Below the pieces are notes generated by a model. It did no database searches. It saw only the letters and a list, made by a program, of their open reading frames with translations, and had not been told where the DNA came from. Of a DNA stretch of 64,000 nucleotides, positions 29,803 through 38,217 are shown in pieces; the first letter of the stretch is position 1, and the number at the start of each line of letters is the position of its first letter. Source of the stretch: Pseudonocardia sp. TRM90224. GTDB taxonomy: Bacteria > Actinomycetota > Actinomycetes > Mycobacteriales > Pseudonocardiaceae. Location: positions 1 to 64,000 of the forward strand of contig NZ_JAJGSX010000006.1 of the NCBI RefSeq assembly GCF_021245725.1, in the 5' to 3' direction. The translations under genes and the position numbers were made by a program.

Positions 29803-30726
29803 ATGATGAGGACAGCGTTGCTGGCCGCCGCGCGATCGCCGGTGTGCCGGAAGCTTGCCGAGGAGACCCCTCTGCTGCGTCCCGTCGTCGACCGGTTCGT
29901 CGCCGGGGTGACCGCCGGCGACGTACTGGCCGCGGCGCGGAAGATCACCACCGACCGGCTCGTGACGATCGACCACCTCGGTGAGGACGTCACCGACCGC
30001 GCGCAGGCCGACGGCGTCGTCGACGCCTACCTCGTGCTGCTGCGCCTGCTCGGCGACGAGGGCCTCGCGCCGCGTGCCGAGGTGTCGGTGAAGCTGTCCG
30101 CTCTCGGGCAGAGCCTCCCGTTCGACGCCGACAAGATCGCGCTCGACAACGCGCGGCGGATCTGCGAGGCCGCCCGTGCCGCCGGCACCACCGTGACCGT
30201 CGACATGGAGGACCACACCACCACCGACTCGACCCTGGGGATCGTCCGCGACCTGCGGCTCGACCACCCGTGGGTGGGTGCGGTGCTGCAGGCGCAGCTG
30301 CGCCGCACCGAGTCCGACTGCCGCGACCTCGCCGGCGCCGGCTCGCGCGTGCGGCTCTGCAAGGGCGCGTACGACGAGCCGTCGAGCGTCGCCCACCGCG
30401 ACCCCGCCGAGGTCGACCGGGCCTACGTGCGCTGCCTGAAGATCCTCATGGCGGGCGAGGGCCTCCCGATGGTGGCGACGCACGACCCGCGGCTGATCGA
30501 GATCGCCCAGCACCTCGCGCGGGTGAACGGACGCGGCACCCGCTACGAGATCCAGATGCTGCACGGGGTGCGGCCGCGGGCGCAGCAGGAGCTCGCCGCG
30601 CTCGGCCTGCCCGTCCGCGTCTACCTGCCGTACGGCACCGAGTGGTACGGCTACTTCATGCGCCGGCTCGCCGAGCGCCCGGCCAACCTGGCCTTCTTCG
30701 CGCGGTCGCTGCTCACGCGCGGCTGA
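29803..30726 (+). CDS. pruB: Proline dehydrogenase (monofunctional)
   Basis: The 307-residue FAD-dependent (beta/alpha)8 enzyme oxidises proline to pyrroline-5-carboxylate and passes electrons to quinone, probably at the membrane face. RLCKGAYDEP (residues 184-193) and YGTEWYGYFMRRLAERPAN near the C-terminus contain the FAD- and proline-binding residues. Adjacent ATGs at 29803 and 29806 are both plausible; an upstream GTG at 29779 is less likely. No close ribosome site is seen. An amino acid permease follows after 28 bases, forming an uptake-degradation unit. Confidence 0.92.
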   Translation: MMRTALLAAARSPVCRKLAEETPLLRPVVDRFVAGVTAGDVLAAARKITTDRLVTIDHLGEDVTDRAQADGVVDAYLVLLRLLGDEGLAPRAEVSVKLSALGQSLPFDADKIALDNARRICEAARAAGTTVTVDMEDHTTTDSTLGIVRDLRLDHPWVGAVLQAQLRRTESDCRDLAGAGSRVRLCKGAYDEPSSVAHRDPAEVDRAYVRCLKILMAGEGLPMVATHDPRLIEIAQHLARVNGRGTRYEIQMLHGVRPRAQQELAALGLPVRVYLPYGTEWYGYFMRRLAERPANLAFFARSLLTRG

Positions 30727-30754
30727 GTTCTCCCCCATCGAAAGGAGGCAGTTC

Positions 30755-32197
30755 TTGTCTGAGAAATCGGATGTCGGCAAGGGAGCCCGCACCGGGCTCC
30801 CGATCATGAGGCGCAAGCCCATCGACGACATCGAGCCGGAGGCGGGCACCGGTCTGCAGCGCACCCTCGGGTTGCGCCAGCTCACGGCCATCGGGATCGG
30901 CGGCATCATCGGTGCCGGCATCTTCTCGCTGGCCGGCGCGGTGGCGAACGAGACGGCGGGTCCTGCCGTCGTCATCTCGTTCCTCATCGCCGGTATCGCG
31001 AGCGCCGCCGCGGCGTTCTCCTACGCGGAGTTCGCCGGGCTGATCCCGAAGGCGGGTTCGGCATACACGTACGGATACGTCGTGCTCGGGGAGTTCGCGG
31101 CGTGGTTCATCGGCTGGGATCTGCTGCTGGAGTACACGGCGATCGTCGCGGTGGTGGCGATCGGCATCTCGGGGTACTTCAACGACCTGTTGGGCTTCCT
31201 CGGCATCCAGCTGCCACCGTGGATGCTCGGCGCGCCGGGGACCGAGGCGGGCGACGCCCCTGAGGGCACGTACGTCGTCAACCTCTTCGCGGTGCTGCTC
31301 TGCCTGCTGATCGCGTTCGTGCTCAACCAGGGCATCAAGGGCGCGGCACGGTTCGAGACGCTGCTGGTGTACCTCAAGGTCGCGATCGTGCTGCTGGTGA
31401 TCGTCGTCGGCTTCTTCTACGTCGACGCCGGCAACTACAACCCGTTCACGCCGTTCGGGCTGACCGGGGCGTTCACGGGAGCGGCGACCGTCTTCTTCGC
31501 GGTGTTCGGCTACGACGCCATGAGCACGGCGGCCGAGGAGTCGAAGGACTCGCAGAAGCACATGCCGAAGGCGATCATCTACTCGCTCGCGGTCTCGATG
31601 GTGCTCTACGTGCTGGCCTGCCTCGTGCTCACCGGCATGGTCAACTACAAGGACATCGACGGCGAGGCGGCGTTCTCCTCCGCGTTCGCCGACGTGGGCC
31701 TCCCGTGGCTCGGCGCGATCATCGCCGGTGGTGCGATCCTCGGCATCCTGACCGTGCTCTTCACGTTCCTCATGGGGGCGTCGCGGGTCGGTTACGCGAT
31801 GAGCCGCGACGGCCTGCTGCCGCCGTGGTTCTCGAAGACGCACGCGGTGAACAAGTCGCCCACGCGCATCACATGGGTGCTCGGGATCGCGTCGGCGATC
31901 ATCGCGGGCTTCCTCCCCATCGGGGCGGCGGCCGAGCTGACGAACATCGGCATCCTGCTCGCGTTCGTCGTGGTGTGCGTCGCGGTGATCGTGCTGCGCT
32001 ACCGCCGTCCCGACCTGCCGCGCTCGTTCCGGCTGCCGGGCATGCCGGTCGTCCCGATCATCGGCGTGGTGTTCTCGATCTGGCTGATCACGTTCCTCGC
32101 GCCGGAGACGTGGCTGCGGTTCGCCGCTTGGTTCGTCATCGGGCTGATCGTGTACGCGTTCTACGGCTACCGGCGGTCGAAGCTGGCCAACCGCTAG
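30755..32197 (+). CDS. APC-family amino acid permease
   Basis: The 480-residue transporter has about twelve helices. The APC hallmark GIGGIIGAGIFSLAG lies in TM1, and the conserved FFAVFGYDAMSTAAEE segment is typical of cationic amino acid transporter-like (YfnA/CAT) members. It probably imports proline or related amino acids, inferred from its position directly downstream of proline dehydrogenase. The start is TTG 30755, with a perfect AAAGGAGG six bases before it. Downstream lies a dense cluster of three palindromes and no T-tract terminator. Confidence 0.9.
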   Translation: MSEKSDVGKGARTGLPIMRRKPIDDIEPEAGTGLQRTLGLRQLTAIGIGGIIGAGIFSLAGAVANETAGPAVVISFLIAGIASAAAAFSYAEFAGLIPKAGSAYTYGYVVLGEFAAWFIGWDLLLEYTAIVAVVAIGISGYFNDLLGFLGIQLPPWMLGAPGTEAGDAPEGTYVVNLFAVLLCLLIAFVLNQGIKGAARFETLLVYLKVAIVLLVIVVGFFYVDAGNYNPFTPFGLTGAFTGAATVFFAVFGYDAMSTAAEESKDSQKHMPKAIIYSLAVSMVLYVLACLVLTGMVNYKDIDGEAAFSSAFADVGLPWLGAIIAGGAILGILTVLFTFLMGASRVGYAMSRDGLLPPWFSKTHAVNKSPTRITWVLGIASAIIAGFLPIGAAAELTNIGILLAFVVVCVAVIVLRYRRPDLPRSFRLPGMPVVPIIGVVFSIWLITFLAPETWLRFAAWFVIGLIVYAFYGYRRSKLANR

Positions 32198-32211
32198 CTC
32201 AATCGAGGGGT

Positions 32212-32260
32212 TCTGACAGCGCCCCCGGGACGTTTCGGGCGTCCCGGGGGCGCTGTCAGA
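32212..32260. repeat. Palindrome E: perfect 21-bp hairpin after the amino acid permease
   Basis: A 21-bp perfect stem (arms 32212-32232 and 32240-32260, beginning TCTGACAGCGCCCCCGGG) closes a 7-base loop. It starts 15 bases after the permease stop and is followed by no T run. It should be an extremely stable RNA hairpin and is a candidate tail-less terminator or 3' stabiliser. The right flank, CTGTCAGATGAATCGCTG continuing to 32275, recurs inverted at 35623-35645. Confidence 0.85.
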
Positions 32261-32314
32261 TGAATCGCTGCAGCCGTCATGGTCGGCGGCCCGCTGGCGG
32301 CGGGCAGGTTTGGT

Positions 32315-32365
32315 GAACGAACGGCACTTTCGTCCACACCTATTGGACGAGAGTGCCGTTCGTTC
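32315..32365. repeat. Palindrome C: 22-bp hairpin with one mismatch
   Basis: Arms GAACGAACGGCACTTTCGTC... (32315-32336) and the complement ending GCCGTTCGTTC (32344-32365) match at 21 of 22 positions around a 7-base loop. The single mismatch would be a G-U pair in RNA. Downstream, at 32377-32397, lies a 21-base module (CCCGGCAACGTGTGCGTCCC plus G) that is exactly repeated at 33693-33713. Confidence 0.8.
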
Positions 32366-32460
32366 GAACTCTTCGGCCCGGCAACGTGTGCGTCCCGGAC
32401 CCATCTCGTCGGCGTCCGGGGCATCCGGGGCGTGCGGAGGCAGGTGGCGGGCGGAGGCCC

Positions 32461-32524
32461 GTGCACAGGTTGGTGCCTCCGTGCACAAGTTCGAACCTGT
32501 GCACGGGGAGGCGAACCTGTGCAC
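32461..32524. repeat. Palindrome F: about 64 bp with four GTGCAC sites
   Basis: Four GTGCAC hexamers occur between 32461 and 32524. The whole stretch is an imperfect palindrome centred on GTTCGAAC near 32493. The inner 24 bases (from GTGCACAAG to CCTGTGCAC) match their complement at 22 positions. It completes a 342-base gene-free gap between the permease and the nitroreductase-like gene that consists almost entirely of palindromes E, C and F. Confidence 0.7.
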
Positions 32525-32539
32525 GAGCAACCCTGGCGT

Positions 32540-32980
32540 TCAGGTCCGGATCTCGAAGACCGCCACGTCGTCGGCGATCGCGGCGAACTCCTCCGGGGTG
32601 CCGTCCTTCACCATGCCGAGGCGCTGGAAGAACGGGATGCCGGTGGGCACCTCCGTCGGGAAGGCGGCGACCACCGCCCGGCGCTGCGCGGGGTCGGTGA
32701 CCTCCGGCAGCTCGACGCTGCGCTTGCGGTGCCCCCTGGCGAGCACGCCGCGACCCGCGGCACGGACGTTGCGCGCCCAGTCGCCGTCCGACAGCGCCGC
32801 CACGAGGTAGCGCCGGCCGGCGAAGGTCATCGGGGATATCGGGGTCGTGCGCGGCTTGCCGGACGTGCGGCCGGGCACGGTCAGCACGTGGATGCTGCCG
32901 AGCGGGAGGTTGAGCCACGCCAGCACGCGCACGAACTTGTTCATCGGCTTGAGCCAGCCGGGGAGCGTCCCGGTCGCCAT
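32540..32980 (-). CDS. Deazaflavin-dependent nitroreductase-like protein (DUF385 type)
   Basis: The 146-residue split-barrel protein resembles F420-dependent nitroreductase/quinone reductases (Ddn family): VLTVPGRTSGKPRTTPISPM followed by GRRYLVAALSDGDWARNVRA. It may reduce quinones or nitro compounds with F420H2. ATG 32980 is supported by AAAGGA about eight bases upstream; the frame is open to 33043. It is divergent from a MarR regulator, with two short inverted repeats in the 51-base gap. It is therefore probably repressed by it. Confidence 0.85.
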   Translation of the reverse strand: MATGTLPGWLKPMNKFVRVLAWLNLPLGSIHVLTVPGRTSGKPRTTPISPMTFAGRRYLVAALSDGDWARNVRAAGRGVLARGHRKRSVELPEVTDPAQRRAVVAAFPTEVPTGIPFFQRLGMVKDGTPEEFAAIADDVAVFEIRT

Positions 32981-32990
32981 GGAAAATCCT

Positions 32991-33040
32991 TTCGGTAGCC
33001 GAAGTATCTCCTCCAAGGTATCTTCCTTCGGGTGCCGAAG
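32991..33040. promoter_or_regulatory. MarR operator candidate: two CCGAA-type inverted repeats
   Basis: TTCGG-TAG-CCGAA (32991-33003) and CTTCGG-GTG-CCGAAG (33026-33040) are related 13-15-bp palindromes, centred about 36 bases apart. GTATCT occurs twice between them. The second palindrome covers the MarR start codon at 33032. TATCTT at 33019-33024 could be a -10 box whose transcript would begin at that codon. The layout suits autoregulation and repression of the divergent nitroreductase-like gene. Confidence 0.6.
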
Positions 33041-33511
33041 CAATCAGCTGTGGATCGGGCCGCGCTCGCGGCCGCTGCTTTCGGCGGAGCCGCCGACGCC
33101 GTCGACGAAGCCGCCGCGGCCCATCTCGGGATCAACCGCACCGACCTGCGTCTGCTCGGGATCGTCCAGCTGGAGGGGCCGCGGTCGGCCGGGCAGCTCT
33201 CGATCGCGGCCGGCCTGAGCCCCGCGGCGACGACCGAGGCCGTGCAGCGCCTCGTCGGGCGCGGCTACCTGGCGCGCGAGGTGGACCCCGGCGACCGCAG
33301 GCGCGCGCTGATCACGATGGGGCCCGACGTCACGGGCGTGCTGGAACAGATCTACGGACCCGTCGCCCAAGAGGGCGCGAAGATGCTGCGGGAGTACACG
33401 GACGAGGAGCTCGCCCTGATCACCGCGTTCCTGGAGCGCGGCCGCACGTTCCAGGAGGAGCAGGCGGCGCGGATCAGGCGTCAGATTGCCGAGAGCGCGG
33501 CGCCGTCCTAG
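33032..33511 (+). CDS. MarR-family transcriptional regulator
   Basis: The 159-residue winged-helix regulator has a recognition region in SAGQLSIAAGLSPAATTEAV and a wing in VDPGDRRRALITM, the MarR DxRxxR-like signature. It is probably a dimeric repressor released by a phenolic or electrophilic ligand. The start is GTG 33032, which lies within an inverted repeat. No Shine-Dalgarno sequence precedes it, so the mRNA may be leaderless. Composite repeat A4 begins 47 bases after the stop. Confidence 0.88.
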   Translation: MPKQSAVDRAALAAAAFGGAADAVDEAAAAHLGINRTDLRLLGIVQLEGPRSAGQLSIAAGLSPAATTEAVQRLVGRGYLAREVDPGDRRRALITMGPDVTGVLEQIYGPVAQEGAKMLREYTDEELALITAFLERGRTFQEEQAARIRRQIAESAAPS

Positions 33512-33558
33512 CTGCGGCGACGGTCAGTCGTCTGCCGGGGATGGCGGAAGGCGGGGTG

Positions 33559-33713
33559 CCAGGAAAGTCAGCCATGGCCCTCCGGGCCGCCACGAGGGAT
33601 GGGAATCCGTGCTGGGCGCGGCGCGGGCGGGGCCGGGCGAGGGGTGCCTGGAAAGCCACTTTCCCGGCGTGTGGGGCCGGGAACGTGGCTTTCCCGGCAA
33701 CGTGTGCGTCCCG
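33559..33713. repeat. Composite repeat A4: conserved 62-bp module, family A hairpin and 21-bp module
   Basis: The first 62 bases (33559-33620) align without gaps to 35427-35488 at 50 of 62 positions, with TCCGGGCCGCCACGAGG identical. A family A hairpin follows, with arms 33646-33668 and 33676-33698 (two mismatches in 23 bp; GGAAAGCCACTTTCC on the left arm). The end, 33693-33713, is identical to 32377-32397 near palindrome C. The gap between the MarR gene and the convergent PPOX gene (267 bases) holds nothing else recognisable. Confidence 0.8.
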
Positions 33714-33778
33714 CACCCGCCCGGCGCGGTGTCGACCTAGGGGCTGCGGCCTCGCGCACGTCGACCTCGACCATGGGG

Positions 33779-34222
33779 TCAGCCGTTGCCGTAGACCCGG
33801 GTCGGGGCGATGAGAACGGCCACCCGACGCTCCTCGCGCATCACACGGTCGTAGGTGTCCCAGTCGTCGTGGGTGCCGCCGGCGCCGGTGAAGACGGCCC
33901 GCAGGAGCACCCGCAGGCCCTCCGCGTCGATGCCGTCGGCGGGGTCGTCCGGGCCGATCAGCTCGCTCGGGCCCTCGATGCCCGCCCACTGCCAGCCCGA
34001 CCGCCACGCGACGGACGTGGCCGGCCGTTCACGCAGGTTCCGCAGCTTGATCCGGCCGTACGTCACGTAGCCGACCACCGGTTCGCCGGTGATCGGGTGG
34101 TCCAGGACACCGGCGTTGACCAGCGATGTGTGCGGGGTGCCGTCGGCGCGCACGATGCTCACCGTGGCCAGCCCGGAGTCGGCGGCCACGATGCTGCGGA
34201 TGGGGGCAAGATCGATGCTCAC
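33779..34222 (-). CDS. PPOX-class (pyridoxamine oxidase-like split barrel) oxidoreductase
   Basis: The 147-residue split-barrel protein has the pattern of F420- or FMN-binding PPOX enzymes: [21 protein letters not shown] near the N-terminus, [17 protein letters not shown] and [20 protein letters not shown]. The natural substrate is unknown. ATG 34222 starts 61 bases from the divergent ddl ATG. The product is complete and ends RVYGNG. Confidence 0.85.
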   Translation of the reverse strand: MSIDLAPIRSIVAADSGLATVSIVRADGTPHTSLVNAGVLDHPITGEPVVGYVTYGRIKLRNLRERPATSVAWRSGWQWAGIEGPSELIGPDDPADGIDAEGLRVLLRAVFTGAGGTHDDWDTYDRVMREERRVAVLIAPTRVYGNG

Positions 34223-34283
34223 GCGTCGAGTCTTGCAGAGTCCCCGATCCGTGTCGGCCGATGCCGCGGCCTACCCTCGCCGC

Positions 34284-35390
34284 ATGGGTGACAAGGTGCG
34301 GGTGGCAGTGGTCTTCGGTGGGCGGAGCAGTGAGCACGCCATCTCGTGCGTGTCCGCCGGATCGGTGCTCTCGCACATCGACCGCGACCGCTACGAGGTC
34401 ACCGCCGTCGGCATCACCCCTGATGGCGGCTGGGTGCTCGGCTCCGACAACCCCCATGAGCTGGCGATCCACGACCGCGCCCTGCCCTCGGTCGAGAGCG
34501 GGACGGCGCTGGTGCTGCCCGGAGACCCCACGAGCGGCGGTCTCGTCGTGCTGGAGCCGGGCCGGGCGGGGGAGGTGCTCGGCGGTGTCGACGTCGTCTT
34601 CCCCGTGCTGCACGGCCCGTACGGCGAGGACGGCACCATCCAGGGCCTGCTGGAGATGGCCGGCATCCCGTACGTCGGCGCGGGGGTGCTGGCCAGCGCC
34701 GCCGGGATGGACAAGGAGTTCGCGAAGAAGCTGCTGGCCGCGGAGGGCATCCCCGTCGGTGATCTCGTGGTGCTGCGCAGGGACCGGGCGAAGCTCACGT
34801 TCGAGGAGCGCGAGCGGCTCGGCCTGCCCGTCTTCGTGAAGCCGGCCCGCGCGGGCTCGTCGGTCGGGATCACGCGCGTGACCGACTGGGCCGATATCGA
34901 CGCCGCCATTGCCACGGCCCGCGAGCACGACCCGAAGGTGCTGGTGGAAGCGGCGGTCATCGGCCGCGAGGTGGAGTGCGGCGTGCTGGAGTTCCCCGAC
35001 GGCTCGGTGCGCGCCTCCGTGCCCGCGGAGATCCGGATCGTCGGCACCAATGCGAGCGGGACCACGCCGACCTTCTACGACTTCGAGGCCAAGTACCTCG
35101 ACGACGTGTGCGAGTTCGACATCCCCGCCAAGCTCGACGACGACACCGCCGAGCAGCTCAGGGAGATGGCGATCGCGGCGTTCCACGCCGTCGACGGGCA
35201 GGGGCTCGCCCGGGTCGACTTCTTCGTCGGCCCCGGCGGCGAGCTGACCGTCAACGAGGTCAACACGATGCCGGGCTTCACCCCGATCTCCATGTACCCG
35301 CGGATGTGGGCGGTGACGGGCGTCGACTACCCGACGCTGCTCACCACGCTCGTCGAGACCGCGAGGGCGCGGGGGACCGGGCTGCGGTAG
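34284..35390 (+). CDS. ddl: D-alanine--D-alanine ligase
   Basis: The 368-residue ATP-grasp enzyme joins two D-alanines for peptidoglycan precursor synthesis. Visible are [20 protein letters not shown] at the N-terminus, [34 protein letters not shown] and [19 protein letters not shown], together covering ATP, Mg and D-Ala binding. ATG 34284 is supported by the conserved [13 protein letters not shown] start. No ribosome site is seen and TACCCT lies eight bases upstream, suggesting a leaderless mRNA. The ddl-DUF3515-thiL order is recalled from other actinobacteria; here mntH and the DtxR-family gene are inserted between. Confidence 0.95.
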   Translation: MGDKVRVAVVFGGRSSEHAISCVSAGSVLSHIDRDRYEVTAVGITPDGGWVLGSDNPHELAIHDRALPSVESGTALVLPGDPTSGGLVVLEPGRAGEVLGGVDVVFPVLHGPYGEDGTIQGLLEMAGIPYVGAGVLASAAGMDKEFAKKLLAAEGIPVGDLVVLRRDRAKLTFEERERLGLPVFVKPARAGSSVGITRVTDWADIDAAIATAREHDPKVLVEAAVIGREVECGVLEFPDGSVRASVPAEIRIVGTNASGTTPTFYDFEAKYLDDVCEFDIPAKLDDDTAEQLREMAIAAFHAVDGQGLARVDFFVGPGGELTVNEVNTMPGFTPISMYPRMWAVTGVDYPTLLTTLVETARARGTGLR

Positions 35391-35426
35391 GCGGGGGCGC
35401 TCACCGTCGGCGACTCGGCCGGAAGG

Positions 35427-35557
35427 TCAGGAAGGTCCGCCATTGCCGTCCGGGCCGCCACGAGGACGCGGAACCCGTGCCGGGTGCGTTGCGCACGCGA
35501 GGGCAGGAAAGCCACTTTCCGGCCCTCACAGGGCAGGAAAGTGGCTTTCCTGCCCTC
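35427..35557. repeat. Composite repeat A2: conserved 62-bp module plus family A double palindrome
   Basis: Positions 35427-35488 match 33559-33620 (50 of 62). The palindrome at 35499-35557 has 17-bp perfect outer arms (GAGGGCAGGAAAGCCAC / complement). It can also fold as two tandem 11-13-bp hairpins. Its reverse complement is identical at 58 of 59 positions to repeat A3 at 62692-62750. It lies in the 322-base gene-free gap between ddl and the convergent mntH. Confidence 0.88.
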
Positions 35558-35622
35558 CCCAAGCCCTCTGCACACTCTCGATCGGCCAGCGCCAGGAACC
35601 TCGGGTGCCGGTCCACCGCGGT

Positions 35623-35680
35623 GGCTGCAGCGATTCACCTGACAGCCACTTTCATGCAACGTCATTGCATGAAAGTGGCT
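35623..35680. repeat. Palindrome A5: 16-bp hairpin plus 23-bp shared module
   Basis: AGCCACTTTCATGCAA (35644-35659) and its perfect complement (35665-35680) surround the loop CGTCA. The GCCACTTTC/GAAAGTGGC ends are shared with family A hairpins. Just before it, 35623-35645 is the inverted copy (22 of 23) of the flank of palindrome E at 32253-32275. It sits 33 bases from the mntH stop. Confidence 0.8.
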
Positions 35681-35712
35681 TTCCTGAACCCCTGGCCACG
35701 CCTGAACGGGCC

Positions 35713-36951
35713 CTACGCGCCCGTCACCGTCTGCCAGATGAGGAACGCGTTCAGCCCGATGATGACGGCGGCGGCGGCCCCCGCGACGACCGTCGTCACC
35801 CTGCGGTTCACGAGCTCGGCCATGATGTCCTTGCGGCGGGTCAGCAGCACGAGTGGGACCAGCGCGAACGGGATCCCGAACGAGAGCACCACCTGCGAGA
35901 GCACGAGCGCGCGCGTCGGGTCCACCCCGATGCCCAGCACGACGAGCGCCGGGGCGAGCGTCAGCAGGCGCCGCAGCAGCAGCGGGATGCGGCGGCGGAT
36001 GAAGCCCTGCATCACGACCTGCCCCGCGTACGTGCCCACGCCGGAAGACGCGAAGCCGGAGGCGAGCAGCGCCAGCGCGAACGCGAACGCCGCCGGCTGG
36101 TCGAGCACCCGGGCGAGCCCGGCGTGGACGCCTTCGAGCGTGTCGGTGTCGGGGACCGTGGTGCCGTAGAAGAGCGCTGCCGCGATCACCAGCATCGCCG
36201 CGTTGACCAGCCCCGCCGCGCCCATCCCGACGACGACGTCGGTCTGCTGGCGGCGCAGCAGGAAGCGGCGGTCCTGCAGGGTCTCGGCCGGGATCCGTGA
36301 CTGGGTGAGCGCGGAGTGCAGGTAGATCACGTGGGGCATGACGGTCGCGCCGAGGATGCCGGTCGCGAGCAGCAGGCTCTCGGTGCCCTCGAACCGCGGC
36401 ACCAGCCCGGCGGCCAGGTCGGCGCCGCCGATGTCGATCCGCAGCACGGTGGTCAGGAACCCGAGCAGGATCACGCCGAACAGGCCCGCGATCGCCAGCT
36501 CGAACGGCCGGTAACCGCGTCCCTGCAGTGCCAGCAGCGCGAACGCGACGATGCCCGTGATCACCCCGCCCATGAACAGCGGGATGCCGAACAGCAGGTT
36601 CAGCGCGATGGCGCCGCCGATGACCTCCGCGAGGTCGGTCGCGATCGCCACCAGCTCGGCCTGCACCCACATCCCGCGGGATACCGGGCGCGGGAAGTGG
36701 TCGCGGCACAGCTCGGGCAGGTTGCGGCCGGTCGCCATGCCGAGCTTCGCCGAGAGCGTCTGGATCAGCATCGCGAGCAGGTTCGCGCCGACGATCACCC
36801 AGAGCAGCAGGTAGCCGAACTCTGCGCCTGCGGAGAAGTTCGTCGCGAAGTTGCCGGGGTCGACGTAGGCGATGGCCGCGACGAACGCGGGTCCGAAGAA
36901 GGCGAGCCGACCCCGGGAGCCGATCGGTGGCGCGTCCCTGGTCGCCGTCAC
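35713..36951 (-). CDS. mntH: Nramp-family divalent metal transporter (manganese/iron)
   Basis: The 412-residue proton-coupled importer of Mn2+ or Fe2+ has about eleven helices. The metal-binding TM1 motif is AYVDPGNFATN (Asp31-Asn34), and the TM6 motif is ATVMPHVIYLHSAL. The GTG start (VTATRDAPPIGSRG) overlaps the stop of the regulator gene (GTGA), so the two are co-translated. The frame is open further upstream through the regulator gene, which is a shadow. Confidence 0.93.
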   Translation of the reverse strand: MTATRDAPPIGSRGRLAFFGPAFVAAIAYVDPGNFATNFSAGAEFGYLLLWVIVGANLLAMLIQTLSAKLGMATGRNLPELCRDHFPRPVSRGMWVQAELVAIATDLAEVIGGAIALNLLFGIPLFMGGVITGIVAFALLALQGRGYRPFELAIAGLFGVILLGFLTTVLRIDIGGADLAAGLVPRFEGTESLLLATGILGATVMPHVIYLHSALTQSRIPAETLQDRRFLLRRQQTDVVVGMGAAGLVNAAMLVIAAALFYGTTVPDTDTLEGVHAGLARVLDQPAAFAFALALLASGFASSGVGTYAGQVVMQGFIRRRIPLLLRRLLTLAPALVVLGIGVDPTRALVLSQVVLSFGIPFALVPLVLLTRRKDIMAELVNRRVTTVVAGAAAAVIIGLNAFLIWQTVTGA

Positions 36952-37631
36952 GGCGTGCCCGGCTGGCCGGTGGTCAGGACGTATCCGTGCACGAGGCGGG
37001 TCAGCGGTGTGCCGAGCGCGCGGCGCTGCCCGTCGATGACGATCCACCGCGGGCCGCCGAACGGTTCCTGCTCGGCGACGTCGAACTCGGCGCCGGGCAC
37101 CACACCCAGCTCGCCGAGGTGGCGCAGCGCGGCGCTGTCGCGGTCGGAGACCCGCTCGACGTGGAACCGCGCGCCGGGCTCCACCAGCTCCAGCGCGACA
37201 CCCCAGCCCTCGTCGTGGTGGCCGTGCCGCGGCGGGATCGGGTCGCCGTGCGGGTCGTGCGTGGGGTGGCCGAGCGCCGCGTCGATGCGTTCTTCCAGCC
37301 GCTCCGAGAGCGCGTGCTCCAGCAGCTCGGCCTCGGCGTGCACCTCGTCCCACGGCACGTCGAGCATGCGCGCGAGGAACGTCTCCAGGAGCCGGTGGCG
37401 GCGCACGACCCGCAGCGCGGCGCGCTCGCCGGTGTCGGTGAGCCGGAGCGATCGGTTGTCCGGCCGGGAGACGAGCTCGCCGTCCTCGAGCCGCTTCACC
37501 ATCGCGGAGACCGAGGGGGAGGACACCCCGAGCTCCTGCGCGAGCAAGCCGGTGGTGACGGGCTCACCGCGGGTCGCGATGTGGTAGATCGTCTTGAGGT
37601 AGTCCTCGGTGGCCCGGGACATAGTCACCAT
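36948..37631 (-). CDS. mntR: DtxR/MntR-family metal-dependent repressor
   Basis: The 227-residue regulator has an N-terminal winged helix (TTGLLAQELGVSSPSVSAMV, residues about 26-45). The dimerisation/metal domain follows (VVRRHRLLETFLARMLDVPW; EAELLEHALSERLEERI) and carries His and Glu ligands. A C-terminal SH3/FeoA-like domain completes it. It would sense Mn or Fe and repress mntH, with which it overlaps. ATG 37631 and ATG 37622 (MSRATEDYLKTIYH) are both possible. ACAGAGACTGTAGCCCTGT just upstream is a weak partial palindrome that could be its operator. Mn versus Fe specificity cannot be settled by eye. Confidence 0.85.
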   Translation of the reverse strand: MVTMSRATEDYLKTIYHIATRGEPVTTGLLAQELGVSSPSVSAMVKRLEDGELVSRPDNRSLRLTDTGERAALRVVRRHRLLETFLARMLDVPWDEVHAEAELLEHALSERLEERIDAALGHPTHDPHGDPIPPRHGHHDEGWGVALELVEPGARFHVERVSDRDSAALRHLGELGVVPGAEFDVAEQEPFGGPRWIVIDGQRRALGTPLTRLVHGYVLTTGQPGTP

Positions 37632-37652
37632 GAACAGAGACTGTAGCCCTGT

Positions 37653-38204
37653 CTACCGAACGGCGACGGGTACTGCTGGCAACGTCGCGCCGACGACGTC
37701 CGATATGTGCTGCACCGGGGTGATCCCGGCGGCCACCGGCGTGGTGAACGCCACATACGTCGGGCGGTCGACGGCGACGTAGGTCACGACGACAGGGTCG
37801 GGGAGACCGTCGTCGAGCTTGAGCCACTGCACGCCGTTGACGACGAGCAGCTGGGCCACGGGCGTCAGCTCGGCCGGCCGCGGCAACCCGCAGCGCAGCA
37901 CCGCGGGCCGAGGGGCGGCCGCCCACGCCCGGACCCCCGGCTGCACCGGGTCGGCGAGCGGTCTGGGGGGCATCGGTCCGTCCGGCGCGTCGAGCTGCTC
38001 GGGGAGCGCGGTGAGCAGCGCGGTGCACTCGGGCCCGGTCGCGCCCGGCGCGTCGACCGGCGCCACCGCCAGCGGCGACGTCTCCGCCACTTCGGGCACG
38101 TCGAACGCGCCGAGGCGGGCGGCGACCGCGATCGCGCCGACCACCACTGCGAGCAGCAGCGGCAGCGAGATCGCGACGAGCACCGGCGCCGGCGGACGGT
38201 TCAC
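37653..38204 (-). CDS. DUF3515 family membrane-anchored protein
   Basis: The 183-residue product has an N-terminal hydrophobic anchor (VLVAISLPLLLAVVVGAIAV). The external domain has two conserved Cys residues (GPECTALL and VLRCGLPRP) likely to form a disulfide. The domain includes VNGVQWLKLDDG and TYVAVDRPTYVAFTTP, typical of DUF3515. The function is unknown, but the gene is a fixed actinobacterial neighbour of ddl and thiL, as recalled. It reads toward the DtxR-family gene 21 bases away. Confidence 0.88.
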   Translation of the reverse strand: MNRPPAPVLVAISLPLLLAVVVGAIAVAARLGAFDVPEVAETSPLAVAPVDAPGATGPECTALLTALPEQLDAPDGPMPPRPLADPVQPGVRAWAAAPRPAVLRCGLPRPAELTPVAQLLVVNGVQWLKLDDGLPDPVVVTYVAVDRPTYVAFTTPVAAGITPVQHISDVVGATLPAVPVAVR

Positions 38205-38217
38205 GGATCGGCGCAGG

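Noticed and set aside
33541..33740. Small open frames across composite repeat A4 and the matching A2 region
   Set aside because: Changes between the two copies do not favour third positions, no ribosome site is seen, and the frames simply traverse palindromes.
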